From assembly GCA_964486925.1 (NCBI GenBank), contig CAZAOY010000002.1:44199-108198 (forward strand): a stretch of 64,000 nt of DNA, written 5' to 3'. Below are positions 42,636 to 51,519 of the stretch, in pieces; the first letter of the stretch is position 1; each line of letters starts with the position of its first letter. A program made the translations under genes and the position numbers. Origin of the DNA: CAZAOY01 sp964486925 (GTDB lineage: Bacteria > Bacillota > Clostridia > Oscillospirales > Ruminococcaceae). Under the pieces are notes generated by a model that was not told where the DNA came from, did no database searches, and saw only the letters and a program-made list of their open reading frames with translations.

Positions 42636-43286
42636 CTAAACTCTATCCGCTATCTTTTGTCTTATCTCTTTAACCAACAGATAAAGCGTTGTTGCAGGGC
42701 ACATTTTTGATGGCTTATTACATCCATTTCGTATCTGCTCATTAAACTTTTGCTCAGCAAGCTTAATTGCCGTTTTTTCGTCCCCAAAATTGCATAATTT
42801 TTTATAGATATCAGCATCCGACTTATCATACCTTTGTTTAGTAGCTTTTCTATAATCGTTTTCAAAACCATCACAACAAGCGACAGAATCTTTATATGTA
42901 GGCATAACGCCAAGATAGGCGCTAAACCATATTTCTATACAAGGGTTTGACCAACCGACTTTAATACCGCTTTGATTAGCTTGTAGAATTATATTATCAA
43001 AGTCTTTTACCTGATCCCTGTCAAATACTATCCAAGGCTCACTGTAGTTTGGGTTTATAGCCGCTAACCTTAAAGCCTCTTCAACTAATTTTGAAGTATC
43101 AGTCTTGACAACTTTTATCACTAATCTGTACTGTAGCTCCTTTGGTATAGAATCTCTTAACCCATTTAGGTAAAGCTGTTCGGTCTTTTTGGTATCAGTT
43201 ACAATGAAATAATACCCTAACTCCGGTATGCGATGTTTGGATAATTGTTCTCTGGATTTTCTTTGTCCATTTCTTTTATTATCCAT
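42636..43286 (-). CDS. rloB: RloB-family protein
   Basis: 216 residues. RloB landmarks are GYYFIVTDTKKTEQLYLNGL at the N-terminus, the acidic WIVFDRDQVKDF and the conserved SNPCIEIWF near 125-133. The acidic residues in FDRD suggest a Toprim-like nuclease fold. It follows rloA by only 5 bases and thus works as the effector partner of the ATPase. Such pairs are found beside restriction systems and in AbiL-type abortive-infection loci, but no restriction genes lie nearby here. Confidence 0.8.
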   Translation of the reverse strand: MDNKRNGQRKSREQLSKHRIPELGYYFIVTDTKKTEQLYLNGLRDSIPKELQYRLVIKVVKTDTSKLVEEALRLAAINPNYSEPWIVFDRDQVKDFDNIILQANQSGIKVGWSNPCIEIWFSAYLGVMPTYKDSVACCDGFENDYRKATKQRYDKSDADIYKKLCNFGDEKTAIKLAEQKFNEQIRNGCNKPSKMCPATTLYLLVKEIRQKIADRV

Positions 43287-43291
43287 TTACA

Positions 43292-44560
43292 CTATTCCCC
43301 CTTAAACATATCAAAATATCCTAAGGTAGGTATAGCTCCATATTTGCCTAGCAGATAGTTTTTTTCAAAGTTTTCATCCTTTCTAATCTTTACGCCACCT
43401 TCATTGAAAAAATCTGCAAGGGAATATAAGGTAGATTTACCACTGCTGTCCTTTTCTGTAAACCAAATTTCATCACGCCTCAAACCATTTCCTTGTAACT
43501 GCCAGGAGTCATGGGTAGTAAAGATAAGTTGAGCGTTGTTTTTATTGATTTCTGGGTTTAAAAAAGTTATTATAAAGGCTCTAACAAGCAATGGGTGTAG
43601 TCGTGCGTTTAGTTCATCAATAAAAAATACCCCACCAGTCCTTAGTACACTCTCTAACATTGGATATAACGAAAACATCTTAAGCGTTCCAGAGGACTCA
43701 TATTGAAGTGGAATTGTAACTCTTTTATCTGAGTCTACCATCTTATGAATTGTTTCAATTTTATACCTCTTTTTGTCATCACCTAATGACGTTTCTATAT
43801 TGAAGCCTACTATATGGTTATCAAATGCTGAAAGATACTTTACAACCTTATCCTGAACGGTTTTATCCTCAACAAAGCCATGCGGTAACTGTTGTGACAG
43901 AAAAAAGTTTTCAATAGGCTCACCAAAATCAGCCAACTCAACGTTTAAGAACCAGTCTCTTATATGTTTAAGCTTGGCAATCTTAAGCTTTGCACCTAAT
44001 GATACTATCAATGTCTTGTTTTCTAAAGCTATCTTAATATTATCCTGGCTTTTAGTGGGGATACCTGTCAAGTCTAACTCATTTTGGGATACATTCCTGT
44101 AAAAGACTGTTTTAAATTTTCCGCGAGCTGATTTAGATTTATAGTTTAGCCATTCTTCATTAACACCATCCTTGTTAACAGTAAAACCATAATTGTATGT
44201 TTTTGCACCATTCTCATTTGAATCGATAAAATAGATCTCAAAAGAGCTTTCAGCTTCTCTACTGACTTCATCGAAAAGGAATGGTTTGGGTTCTAAAAAT
44301 CTGCTTTCTTGGTCTTTATCGTTTGTATCATCAGAAAAATGTAGGGATTGAATAACATACATACACATATATCTAAACGCTTCCAAAACGTTTGATTTAC
44401 CGTGGGCATTCGCTCCAAAGATTGCCGCTATTGGTAAAACTTTTTCATTTCCTATAGTTATAATTCGGTCTGAATACTCAGATATTTTTGTGGCGCTTAG
44501 GTCTAAGGTGGTATCGTCCCTAAATGAAGCGTAATTTTTAAAATTAAATTGTAATAGCAT
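43292..44560 (-). CDS. rloA: RloA-type AAA ATPase (ABC/OLD-like)
   Basis: About 422 residues. Walker A is FGANAHGKSN near residues 42-51; Walker B and D-loop are VFFIDELNARLHP near 318-330; the H-switch is FTTHDSW. The SMC/ABC-type ATPase fold with a long inserted middle domain is typical of RloA/AbiLi. The ATG at 44560 follows AGAGGTG and gives the family start MLLQFNFKNY. An upstream in-frame start at 44599 lies above the -10 box and would not be transcribed from it. It probably senses phage activity and licenses RloB; this is inference. Confidence 0.8.
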   Translation of the reverse strand: MLLQFNFKNYASFRDDTTLDLSATKISEYSDRIITIGNEKVLPIAAIFGANAHGKSNVLEAFRYMCMYVIQSLHFSDDTNDKDQESRFLEPKPFLFDEVSREAESSFEIYFIDSNENGAKTYNYGFTVNKDGVNEEWLNYKSKSARGKFKTVFYRNVSQNELDLTGIPTKSQDNIKIALENKTLIVSLGAKLKIAKLKHIRDWFLNVELADFGEPIENFFLSQQLPHGFVEDKTVQDKVVKYLSAFDNHIVGFNIETSLGDDKKRYKIETIHKMVDSDKRVTIPLQYESSGTLKMFSLYPMLESVLRTGGVFFIDELNARLHPLLVRAFIITFLNPEINKNNAQLIFTTHDSWQLQGNGLRRDEIWFTEKDSSGKSTLYSLADFFNEGGVKIRKDENFEKNYLLGKYGAIPTLGYFDMFKGE

Positions 44561-44581
44561 AAATATTTCACCTCTATCTTT

Positions 44582-44609
44582 ATTATACGCTAAAATCAAG
44601 ATTTGTCAA
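44582..44609 (-). promoter_or_regulatory. rloAB promoter
   Basis: On the minus strand TTGACA (44609-44604), 16-base spacer, TATAAT (44587-44582); about 20 bases before the rloA start. Confidence 0.8.
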
Positions 44610-44744
44610 CAGTTAATTGAAATATTTTCTCATTTAACTGCATTATTATCTTTTTTTAGTATATTTATGCAATTACATCACGGTTATATCTTTAACATCT
44701 CATATCATAATGCACTTTAAGTTAGGTTATTTTACCCCTAAACT

Positions 44745-44773
44745 AAAAAAGGGCTCTCCTTTAAAAAGAGCCC
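44745..44773 (-). terminator. terminator after the DUF1294 gene
   Basis: Stem GGGCTCT/AGAGCCC with nine bases between the arms; on the minus strand the stem is followed by TTTTTTAG. Confidence 0.85.
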
Positions 44774-44779
44774 CATTAC

Positions 44780-45100
44780 TTAAAATCGTCCTACTAGATA
44801 CCAGATGAGCACAATAAACGAAAGGTTTAGTACCACAAAAAGAGGTAACAGCACCCTAAATTTTAGCACCTTGGTCTTATGGTGGAATACATTACAGCCG
44901 GCTATCGCGCCCACACTGCCCATGCATAAACCCATTAGTAGCAGTGTCTTTTCGGATATCCGCCATTTTTTCTTTAGCGACCTACGTTTGTCAGCTCGGT
45001 AGGTTAGAAATACTATAAAATTCCAGATAAACAGCAGTGCTATAGCGTAAAGCTGAATCTGCCACTGGTGTTTTGTGATAAACTCTGTAATATAGGTCAT
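44780..45100 (-). CDS. DUF1294 membrane protein
   Basis: 106 residues with three hydrophobic helices. The DUF1294 pattern is visible: 'WNFIVFLTYRADKRRSLKKKWRISE' followed by 'CMGSVGAIAGCNVFHHKT'. No function is established. It overlaps the upstream GNAT gene by 4 bases, so both are translationally coupled. Confidence 0.85.
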   Translation of the reverse strand: MTYITEFITKHQWQIQLYAIALLFIWNFIVFLTYRADKRRSLKKKWRISEKTLLLMGLCMGSVGAIAGCNVFHHKTKVLKFRVLLPLFVVLNLSFIVLIWYLVGRF

Positions 45101-45525
45101 TGTGTTAGACTCTTTCTCATCTTCATGTGTAGGCAGTGCTCGTCGTAGTACCAGTCACCGTAGGGGGTGTATCCTACCGATTTGTAAAACTCTACTGCGT
45201 GATCTTGCGAGGATAGGTAGGCGTTAGAGATGCCCCTTTTGCGAATCTCATCCTCAATCTTTTCCATTATCATAGCACCAAGCCCACGTCCACGATACTG
45301 CTTTAGCACCGCAACCCTGCCGATGGTGTAGCAGTCGGCTTCGTCCTCCTTTGGGAAGGTGCGTGCGGTTGCTACCGGCTTGCCGTCGTCGTATATTACC
45401 ACATGGATAGCTGTACTGTCGGTTTTGTCCTGATCCATGCTAAAGCCTTGCTCTTCGATAAAAACCTCGTGGCGCACCTTATGCGCATCCAAAAGGCAGT
45501 CTTTTGTTTTAATCTGTAATTTCAT
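45097..45525 (-). CDS. GNAT family N-acetyltransferase
   Basis: 142 residues with the acetyl-CoA motif A in YRGRGLGAMIMEKIEDEIRKRG and the C-terminal core 'EFYKSVGYTPYG'. Substrate unknown. GGAG precedes the ATG. It lies just before a DUF1294 gene; a 27-bp palindrome lies about 90 bases upstream. Confidence 0.85.
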   Translation of the reverse strand: MKLQIKTKDCLLDAHKVRHEVFIEEQGFSMDQDKTDSTAIHVVIYDDGKPVATARTFPKEDEADCYTIGRVAVLKQYRGRGLGAMIMEKIEDEIRKRGISNAYLSSQDHAVEFYKSVGYTPYGDWYYDEHCLHMKMRKSLTQ

Positions 45526-45612
45526 AGATATGTCCGTGCTCCAAGCGAGCCTACACGGCGATTATAACCGCACGGTATCGCATAGAGCTTCCTTTCGGTA
45601 TAGTATTATTCA

Positions 45613-45639
45613 AATAGTAATATTCAGAATATTACTATT
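45613..45639. promoter_or_regulatory. 27-bp near-perfect palindrome
   Basis: 13-bp arms AATAGTAATATTC and GAATATTACTATT around a single central A. It is AT-rich and lies upstream of the GNAT-DUF1294 pair, so a MarR- or TetR-type operator is plausible. Confidence 0.5.
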
Positions 45640-45734
45640 CACACCGCTCTATCGCTAGCGGTTAAAAAGCTGTCACAACAATAATGAAGGAACCTGCATA
45701 ACAAGCCCCTTCATATTATTATCCAATCTAATCT

Positions 45735-45757
45735 AAAAATTACCAAAGGTAATTTTT
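45735..45757. terminator. bidirectional terminator 3' of the CHAP gene
   Basis: AAAAATTACC and GGTAATTTTT arms with a three-base loop, T-run on both sides. Short but perfectly paired. Confidence 0.6.
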
Positions 45758-45932
45758 AATATCACTCAAAACTTCATATGTGCACACTTTAAGGTATGTA
45801 GGATTAAACACGAAACACAAAACAAGAGTATAAAAAGAATGACTAAACCCTAACCAATAAATTACACATGACTATTACTAACATCCAAACAAACATTAAC
45901 TGTAGTTAATTAACTCTGGCTAATTTACTACA

Positions 45933-46679
45933 CTAATCTAGGTAAACATATCCTACAAGTATGTAGCCTGCACGATTCTTCATCTGTTCCTGTGTAAGGG
46001 TGGTAAAGCCTTCGTAGTGGTAAGCACCCGCTTCTTGGGAGTATTTTCTCATAGAGGTGGAGCGTGACCAGTTGGATTCGCTTATGGTAAGCTTGTCCCC
46101 CGACACAGATTCCACAAATGCAACATGCCCGTATGTACTCTTTCTCCAAACCGCTATTGAGCGGGGTTTTGGAACGCTACCGGTCTTGTACCCTAACTTT
46201 TTAGCCGCGTCTAACCAGGTGTGGGCGCCGTTAACCATCTTAATAGGTGTACCTGTAACCTCGTGAGCTCTGCCCGCTGAGTACCAGGTGCACTGACCAT
46301 AGTAGTTTAGCTGTGCAAATAGATTCGTCGAAGAATGGTAGTACTTTGAAGATAGATCAGGCTCACCGAATGGGTTATCCTGACCCTCTAAAGCGGACGG
46401 CTTGTCCGATAAATTAGGCTTGTCCAGTATCCCGCTGATGTCAACCGGTTCATCTGAGGTATCTGCTTGGGTCGATCTCTCTACAAACTCTACACTGCCA
46501 AGATCTGCTACTTTATCTTTGTTTGGGTTTATTTTTATGTTAACGCTAGTAATATCTATCTCGTTGGATCTATCCTGCTTTGCGTTATCAGGGGCGGCAT
46601 ACACAACTGCTGAGGGAGAAAGCGCCACCGATACAGCAAGAACAGACGATACCAGTATATGTTTAATGTTTAACACCAT
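45933..46679 (-). CDS. secreted CHAP-domain amidase/peptidase
   Basis: About 248 residues. A signal peptide (basic start, hydrophobic core, AYA-like cleavage site before APDN) is followed by a low-complexity linker with acidic repeats. A CHAP domain completes it, with the nucleophile cysteine in GQCTWYSAGRA, the catalytic histidine in GHVAFVESV and a further SESNW motif. CHAP proteins cleave peptidoglycan cross-bridges or glutathionyl-spermidine bonds; cell-wall hydrolysis is likely here. The ATG at 46679 follows AAAGAGG; a TTG eight codons earlier was rejected. Confidence 0.85.
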   Translation of the reverse strand: MVLNIKHILVSSVLAVSVALSPSAVVYAAPDNAKQDRSNEIDITSVNIKINPNKDKVADLGSVEFVERSTQADTSDEPVDISGILDKPNLSDKPSALEGQDNPFGEPDLSSKYYHSSTNLFAQLNYYGQCTWYSAGRAHEVTGTPIKMVNGAHTWLDAAKKLGYKTGSVPKPRSIAVWRKSTYGHVAFVESVSGDKLTISESNWSRSTSMRKYSQEAGAYHYEGFTTLTQEQMKNRAGYILVGYVYLD

Positions 46680-46822
46680 AGTGTAAAAAACCTCTTTTTC
46701 CAATACTAAAACTAAACTAAAACATCCTTGATAAGCCAGTATCCTTGTATATGTACGATCTTTAGATATTGTTTTGCTAGATTTAGTATATATGTCGTTT
46801 TTTGTCTATCCTAAATATCTAA

Positions 46823-46851
46823 ATTATAACATATTGTTACCAATTTGTCAA
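46823..46851 (-). promoter_or_regulatory. promoter of the CHAP gene
   Basis: On the minus strand TTGACA, 17-base spacer, TATAAT: consensus in both boxes, about 145 bases before the start. Confidence 0.8.
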
Positions 46852-46879
46852 TTGCAAGGATGATTTTTTAAAGGAATAT

Positions 46880-47878
46880 TCACGAATTAGACATATAACA
46901 TCTAGTAATCCTGTCCGCCATACTGCAAAGCTCCTCTACTGCGTGCTTTGGGGAGATAATCCGCACATCATCACAAAACTGCATAATCCAACCGTAAAAG
47001 GCGGGGCTAAGCGACACCTCGCAGTTGAGGAAGAACCACCCCTTGTCCAGTCCTTCGCCTATAACAATGCTGGCGTCCTTGCCAAACCTATCAAGAAACA
47101 CCTCTAAAAGATGGGCGGAAAACCTTAGGGTAACCTGGCATTCCTCACCACCGTACATGGTAAACAGCTTTTTTTTGTAACGTAGAAGGTTAAAATCATC
47201 CGACATTGCTACTATCGGCTCGTCGGTAACGCTAATGCTTTCCATGCGATCCACCCTAAAGTTTACCACTCTTTTATACCGATGGTAGTACGCTACCATA
47301 TAATAGTTCTCATTGTCCCACACCATAGCGTAGGGAGAGGCTTTGTATAATTCGCCGCCACGCTTTGCAACCCGACGTCTGTATCGGTTGTATTCAAAAT
47401 AGGTGAAGGTAATCTGACACTTTTTGGTAATGGCTCGCTGGATTGAGTCGATGTTGTAGTAGATCTTCTCGTTCTCCGATTTAATCCTGTCGGCTACGAT
47501 AATTTGGCGGTTTAGCTCTAACCCATCAAACATGGAGGTGAGTGAGCCTAGCTTTTTGATAAGCTCGTTTGACTTTTTTGTGGTGATAAACCGACTTGAC
47601 GCCACCGCGTCTGCCAGTAGCATTATCTCGGGCTTCTGCCAATCGCGGTTAGCTAGGTAGTATTCACTTGTCTTACCCCGCCGAAGCTCGATATCCATAC
47701 CATACTCTCTTAAAAGGTCGATATCGGCGTAGAGGGTCTTTCGTTCTACAGCTATCCCATGCTCATTAAGCTTTGCGATTAGCTGTGATAGGGTTAGCCC
47801 TTGCTCCTCGTCGGAGTAACGGCGGAAGATATCCGCTAGATATAGTAGCTTTAGCTTCTGGTTTGCCTTCTTTGCCAT
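46880..47878 (-). CDS. WYL-domain helix-turn-helix regulator
   Basis: 332 residues. The N-terminal winged helix-turn-helix is seen in LTLSQLIAKLNEHGIAVERKTLYADIDLLREYGM. The WYL domain follows (AITKKCQITFTYFEYN ... YMVAYYHRYKRVVNFRVDRM). WYL proteins sense nucleic-acid or nucleotide ligands and regulate stress, DNA-damage or phage-response genes. It is the last gene of an araD-nucleotidyltransferase-kinase cluster, 14 bases after the kinase gene, and probably regulates it. GGGGTGG precedes the ATG. Confidence 0.85.
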   Translation of the reverse strand: MAKKANQKLKLLYLADIFRRYSDEEQGLTLSQLIAKLNEHGIAVERKTLYADIDLLREYGMDIELRRGKTSEYYLANRDWQKPEIMLLADAVASSRFITTKKSNELIKKLGSLTSMFDGLELNRQIIVADRIKSENEKIYYNIDSIQRAITKKCQITFTYFEYNRYRRRVAKRGGELYKASPYAMVWDNENYYMVAYYHRYKRVVNFRVDRMESISVTDEPIVAMSDDFNLLRYKKKLFTMYGGEECQVTLRFSAHLLEVFLDRFGKDASIVIGEGLDKGWFFLNCEVSLSPAFYGWIMQFCDDVRIISPKHAVEELCSMADRITRCYMSNS

Positions 47879-47892
47879 ATCTAAACCACCCC

Positions 47893-48885
47893 TTAACCGA
47901 ATATGTTACGATAGAATCCGTCCCTACCAAGCTTTAGCAGAGCATTAAGCTTTCTTCTCTCATAAAAGTCCGAAACCTCGCCCCGCTCGTAGTACCATAG
48001 GCAGTCGATAAACACCGTTAGCATAAACACATCATACAGATGTAACCGCTCTATCTGCTCTAGCGGGCGATAGCGCTCATACTCCGCTACAATCCGCTTA
48101 GCACTTGTAAAGTCCAGTATGTTGTCAGCCTCGCTAAAGCTTTGCCAGCTATCGTGATTAAAGGCGGGGATAAATGGGTCAAACAGGCAGACTAGGTCGA
48201 AGGTTAGGTAGGTATAGTTTGCGTCGTCAAAGTCGATTAGAGCGTTTAGACTACCGTCCTTGTATAGCATGTTGGAATGGTGGAAATCGCAGTGGCATAC
48301 CCCTTTAGGAAGGATTTCGGGTAGGGAGAGATGGGTTATCATCTCGTTGTACCAGATAAGCTTTGCTCTGCTGTTTTTCGTATTAATACGGTCTGCCTGC
48401 TCCTTTGCGGTGGCAAGACAGAACGGGATGTTGTAGTTTTGGCGATACTGCCCATAGGGGGAGGTGTACCCCTTAGTAAGAGAGTTAAACTCCGCTACCG
48501 CCTTGATAAGCTCATCCTCCTGCTCTGGGGTAGGGGAGGTAATGTGTTCCCCTAGCTTAAATTCGTACAGCACATAGGGTTTACCCGAAAGCTCGCCGAT
48601 GTAGTTCGCCTCCTCCACTGCAAGGCTTGACCTTCGCCTAAGCGGTGCGGGGCAGGGGTAACCTTTAGCTGTGAGGAAGTTTAGTAGGTTAATCTCAAAC
48701 ATAACCGACTGCTTTGTCCTGTTTTCATAGTAGCGAAAGATTACCCTACCGCTATCGGTTTCTAGCAGATAGTTAGACTGCACACTGCCCGCCGAAATGG
48801 GGGTTACCGACACAATACTACCGTATGAATAGCTTTGTAGAATACCCTTAAAATTCTCTATATTAAACTGGGTTTTAACCGCCAT
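47893..48885 (-). CDS. phosphotransferase of the APH/choline-kinase superfamily
   Basis: 330 residues. Kinase-fold motifs are the ATP-binding loop SAGSVQSNYLLETDSGRVIF, the catalytic HCDFHHSNML (residues about 202-211) and the metal-binding IDFDDA. The family includes aminoglycoside, homoserine and choline kinases and CotS-type spore proteins. The substrate is unknown. It lies between a WYL regulator and a nucleotidyltransferase gene on the same strand, suggesting that a small molecule or sugar is phosphorylated then nucleotidylated; this is inference. Confidence 0.75.
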   Translation of the reverse strand: MAVKTQFNIENFKGILQSYSYGSIVSVTPISAGSVQSNYLLETDSGRVIFRYYENRTKQSVMFEINLLNFLTAKGYPCPAPLRRRSSLAVEEANYIGELSGKPYVLYEFKLGEHITSPTPEQEDELIKAVAEFNSLTKGYTSPYGQYRQNYNIPFCLATAKEQADRINTKNSRAKLIWYNEMITHLSLPEILPKGVCHCDFHHSNMLYKDGSLNALIDFDDANYTYLTFDLVCLFDPFIPAFNHDSWQSFSEADNILDFTSAKRIVAEYERYRPLEQIERLHLYDVFMLTVFIDCLWYYERGEVSDFYERRKLNALLKLGRDGFYRNIFG

Positions 48886-48926
48886 TGCTCTATCACTCCC
48901 TTATATTATCTCTTTAAATTCAACTG

Positions 48927-49718
48927 CTATATCTCCTCGATACAGGCTTTATCATCCAGCCAGGTAAGCTCTACATCCCGAAGAAAATCCCCGCCCCATC
49001 CGTTTTTGGCGGCAAGATCTCCCGCTAACTCCTTACCCAGTGCTACAAGTCGGTTAACGTCCTCTAGATTAGGGGAGTCTGAAATCTGCTCCATTAGCTG
49101 AAGATAATATTTTGGCTGAATTGGTACGTTTTTAGCTACCCTAAACAGCCATTTATGGTAGGGATAGAGTGTTTCATTCACCGCAAGTAGTAGCCGTCCC
49201 GCAAACATCACCGTCTTGTAAGCCGCAAACCCGCATAGGTAAGCCGACTCCTTAGCACAGCCCTGCTCATAGTACCAACCCCAACCCTCTAGCTGTGCCA
49301 AAAACCGTCTAATCCTGTCCGCTTTATGCTCCACAGGATACCGTCCTGCCTGTTTTATCAGCGTATCCAACCCGCCTAAGCGGTCAAACACCGCTATACT
49401 GTCGCAAAACGCAAACCTAGCGGGTTCAGACCCCTTCTCTGCTACAAGGCTAATAAACTCACGGCTGATAAACTTGCCGTCCACATACCCGCCCTCGTAG
49501 CATGCAATCTCGTCATTGTAGTAGTTTATCTCTCCGCTTTCATGCCGCCGTAGCCGTTCCTGTTCGCTTACCACGATTAGGATATCGATATCGCTACGGC
49601 TATCTGAAAATCCATGGGGAATCGACCCGCCAAAGACAATCCCATTAACGCTTTCATCCTTAGAAAGCAGTGTAACCACGTCATCTAAAGTTTTTTGCTG
49701 GTCAGCAGTTATTCGCAT
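48927..49718 (-). CDS. Pol beta-superfamily nucleotidyltransferase
   Basis: 263 residues. The nucleotidyltransferase core reads GGSIPHGFSDSRSDIDILIVV near 28-48, with the metal-binding D-x-D. A helical C-terminal half follows. Such enzymes include aminoglycoside nucleotidyltransferases and MNT-type antitoxins; no HEPN partner is seen here. The ATG at 49718 follows GGAGGT; a start ten codons earlier was rejected because it falls inside the araD gene end. Confidence 0.75.
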   Translation of the reverse strand: MRITADQQKTLDDVVTLLSKDESVNGIVFGGSIPHGFSDSRSDIDILIVVSEQERLRRHESGEINYYNDEIACYEGGYVDGKFISREFISLVAEKGSEPARFAFCDSIAVFDRLGGLDTLIKQAGRYPVEHKADRIRRFLAQLEGWGWYYEQGCAKESAYLCGFAAYKTVMFAGRLLLAVNETLYPYHKWLFRVAKNVPIQPKYYLQLMEQISDSPNLEDVNRLVALGKELAGDLAAKNGWGGDFLRDVELTWLDDKACIEEI

Positions 49719-49734
49719 AGTATACCTCCGAAAA

Positions 49735-50433
49735 TTATCTCTGCCCATAGTAGGCGGTGTCGCCGTGCTTACGATTAAAATGCTTGTTTAGTAGTATCTC
49801 TAGCATTGGTTCTAGGTTATCTCCCGCAAGCTGTCTTGTGTAGAGCGCCATCATAGCAACCTCCTCAAGCACCACAGCGTTCTCCACCGCCTTTAGCGGG
49901 GTAGCTCCCCATGTGAAAGGACCGTGGTTTTTTACCAAAACGGCGGGGATTTTATCGGGATCTTTTGAGTTAAAGGCTTCGGCGATAACCCTGCCTGTGT
50001 TTCGCTCATAGTCGGAGTCAATCTCCTGCTTTGTCATATCCCTAGTACAGGGGATCTCATCCGCAAAGTAGTCGGCATGGGTTGTACCGTAGGGCTTTAT
50101 CGCCATCCCCGCCTGTGAGAAGATGGTCGCCCAACGTGAATGGGTGTGGACAATCCCCTTTATATTAGGAAAGCTTTTATAAAGCTCTAAATGTGTAGCT
50201 GTGTCGGAGGAGGGGTTAAGCTTACCTTCTACCACCTTACCGTCTAGCGTAACCACCACCATATCATCTATAGTCATGCTATCGTACTCCACCCCCGACG
50301 GTTTGATTACCACATACCGCTCACCCTCAAATTCGGATACCGCCGAAACGTTACCCCAGGTAAAGGTAACGAGATTATATCTAGGTAGCAATAGATTAGC
50401 TTTTAACACCTCTTGTTTTATCTGTTTAAACAT
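49735..50433 (-). CDS. araD: L-ribulose-5-phosphate 4-epimerase (class II aldolase family)
   Basis: 232 residues. AraD converts L-ribulose-5-phosphate to D-xylulose-5-phosphate in arabinose use. Metal-binding histidines are in HTHSRWA and HGPFTWG; the TTHADYF and ERNTGRVI segments match AraD closely. No araA or araB lies nearby, so the pathway may be elsewhere or the role may differ. AAAGGAGCG precedes the ATG. It heads the cluster araD-nucleotidyltransferase-kinase-WYL. Confidence 0.9.
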   Translation of the reverse strand: MFKQIKQEVLKANLLLPRYNLVTFTWGNVSAVSEFEGERYVVIKPSGVEYDSMTIDDMVVVTLDGKVVEGKLNPSSDTATHLELYKSFPNIKGIVHTHSRWATIFSQAGMAIKPYGTTHADYFADEIPCTRDMTKQEIDSDYERNTGRVIAEAFNSKDPDKIPAVLVKNHGPFTWGATPLKAVENAVVLEEVAMMALYTRQLAGDNLEPMLEILLNKHFNRKHGDTAYYGQR

Positions 50434-50511
50434 ACGCTTTACTGCGCTCCTTTACGATTATTACTGTAATTATATCAGAAAATATACCGTTTGTCCAGAA
50501 TAAAAGCAAAA

Positions 50512-50548
50512 TTTCTGTGTTAATCTACAGCATAGATTAACACAGAAA
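50512..50548. terminator. terminator after the 50562-51122 gene
   Basis: Perfect 16-bp stem TTTCTGTGTTAATCTA/TAGATTAACACAGAAA with loop CAGCA; T-rich on the minus strand side. Confidence 0.85.
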
Positions 50549-50561
50549 CGAAGGGAAGGGG

Positions 50562-51122
50562 TTAGTAGGAACGATCCTTATTGTTATAGAAATTAATATA
50601 CTGCTCCATACTAGATCTTAGCATTGAAGCACGGTTTGTGTTATTTAATTTGGTCTGGTCGGAGATGTTTTTGCTAAAGATCGCTATAAAGTCAACCCGC
50701 TCGTTCATCCTAAGGTTAGGGTAGTCTAGCGGCATACCGCCGTCAAACCTAGAGGTCATATCCTTAACCTTGCCAAGGTGGACACCGAGTGCGGTCATCT
50801 CCTGCTCGGTAGCGCTATAGGGATTTACCTTGTTAACATGTATCCTCTTTTCAAATTTTTGCCCCTTGTCGTCGTAACCCTCAACAAGCATTATTGGGTT
50901 TTCGTCGGTAGAGTCCTTATCATAGCGGTAGTTACCTGTTTTGTTAGAATACAAGGTATCCTTTGTTGGTATTAGAATGTTTGTTGGCATGGAATAGCTA
51001 TCTGTTCTCGCTGAAGTGTTGGTGGTTTTGCTTTGAAACAGCTGTGAAAAGGTATCCGACCTTTGGGTGGTAGGGCTTGTCTGCCTTTGGTAGTTTGTAG
51101 TTGCGGGGTTATTAACTCTCAT
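50562..51122 (-). CDS. hypothetical protein
   Basis: 186 residues with a Thr/Gln/Ser-rich, low-complexity N-terminal 40 (NNPATTNYQRQTSPTTQRS) and a compact C-terminal domain. Family-like patches are NPIMLVEGYDDKGQKFEKRIHVNKVNPYSAT and the acidic MTSRFDGGMPLDYPNLR. I do not recognise the family. The ATG at 51122 follows GAGGAG; a TTG five codons earlier was rejected. A terminator follows, so it is monocistronic. It could be a spore or cell-surface protein, but nothing proves that. Confidence 0.6.
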   Translation of the reverse strand: MRVNNPATTNYQRQTSPTTQRSDTFSQLFQSKTTNTSARTDSYSMPTNILIPTKDTLYSNKTGNYRYDKDSTDENPIMLVEGYDDKGQKFEKRIHVNKVNPYSATEQEMTALGVHLGKVKDMTSRFDGGMPLDYPNLRMNERVDFIAIFSKNISDQTKLNNTNRASMLRSSMEQYINFYNNKDRSY

Positions 51123-51519
51123 CTGGTTTCTCCTCAAAGTTTATTAAAGTTTTGGCACTTAAATGTAGCAAGTTTTATCTTTAAATCTACATCTACTATA
51201 GCAAGGATGTCTTAGCATGTCTTATATCACTAAGTGCCTAAGGGATAGATACAGTAAACCTCAAGTCATACAAAAGGCACAGTTAATCTATCGGTCAATC
51301 AAGACTAAGGCTTCTTAAAAAAGTCCAGCCTGTAATTGTACCAATGGTAGGATAGGAATTTACATGTATCTATTATATTTATCGGCAGGATTATCCAGTA
51401 GGTTAGTGTTTGTGTAAGATTACTAGGATTTAAAAATACGACAGGTATTAATTGATTTATACCTAAATCTATGGTATAATTATCATCAGTAGCAGTTAAC
51501 TATTTATATGAGGTGCAAG
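51123..51519. other. intergenic region between divergent genes
   Basis: 397 bases with a promoter for the phosphoesterase gene on the right. Nothing else recognisable was seen. Confidence 0.5.
51452..51480 (+). promoter_or_regulatory. promoter of the metallophosphoesterase gene
   Basis: TTGATT, 17-base spacer, TATAAT, about 40 bases before the start. Confidence 0.7.

Larger units (their letters stand above)
45526..45932. other. intergenic region between GNAT and CHAP genes
   Basis: 407 bases, AT-rich on the right. It holds a 27-bp palindrome (45613-45639) and a perfect small terminator (45735-45757). No gene was seen. Confidence 0.6.

Noticed and set aside
46834..46851. Possible third Rex operator before the CHAP gene
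   Set aside because: TTGACAAATTGGTAACAA is explained by a consensus -35 box and a chance partial match; the gene has no redox link.
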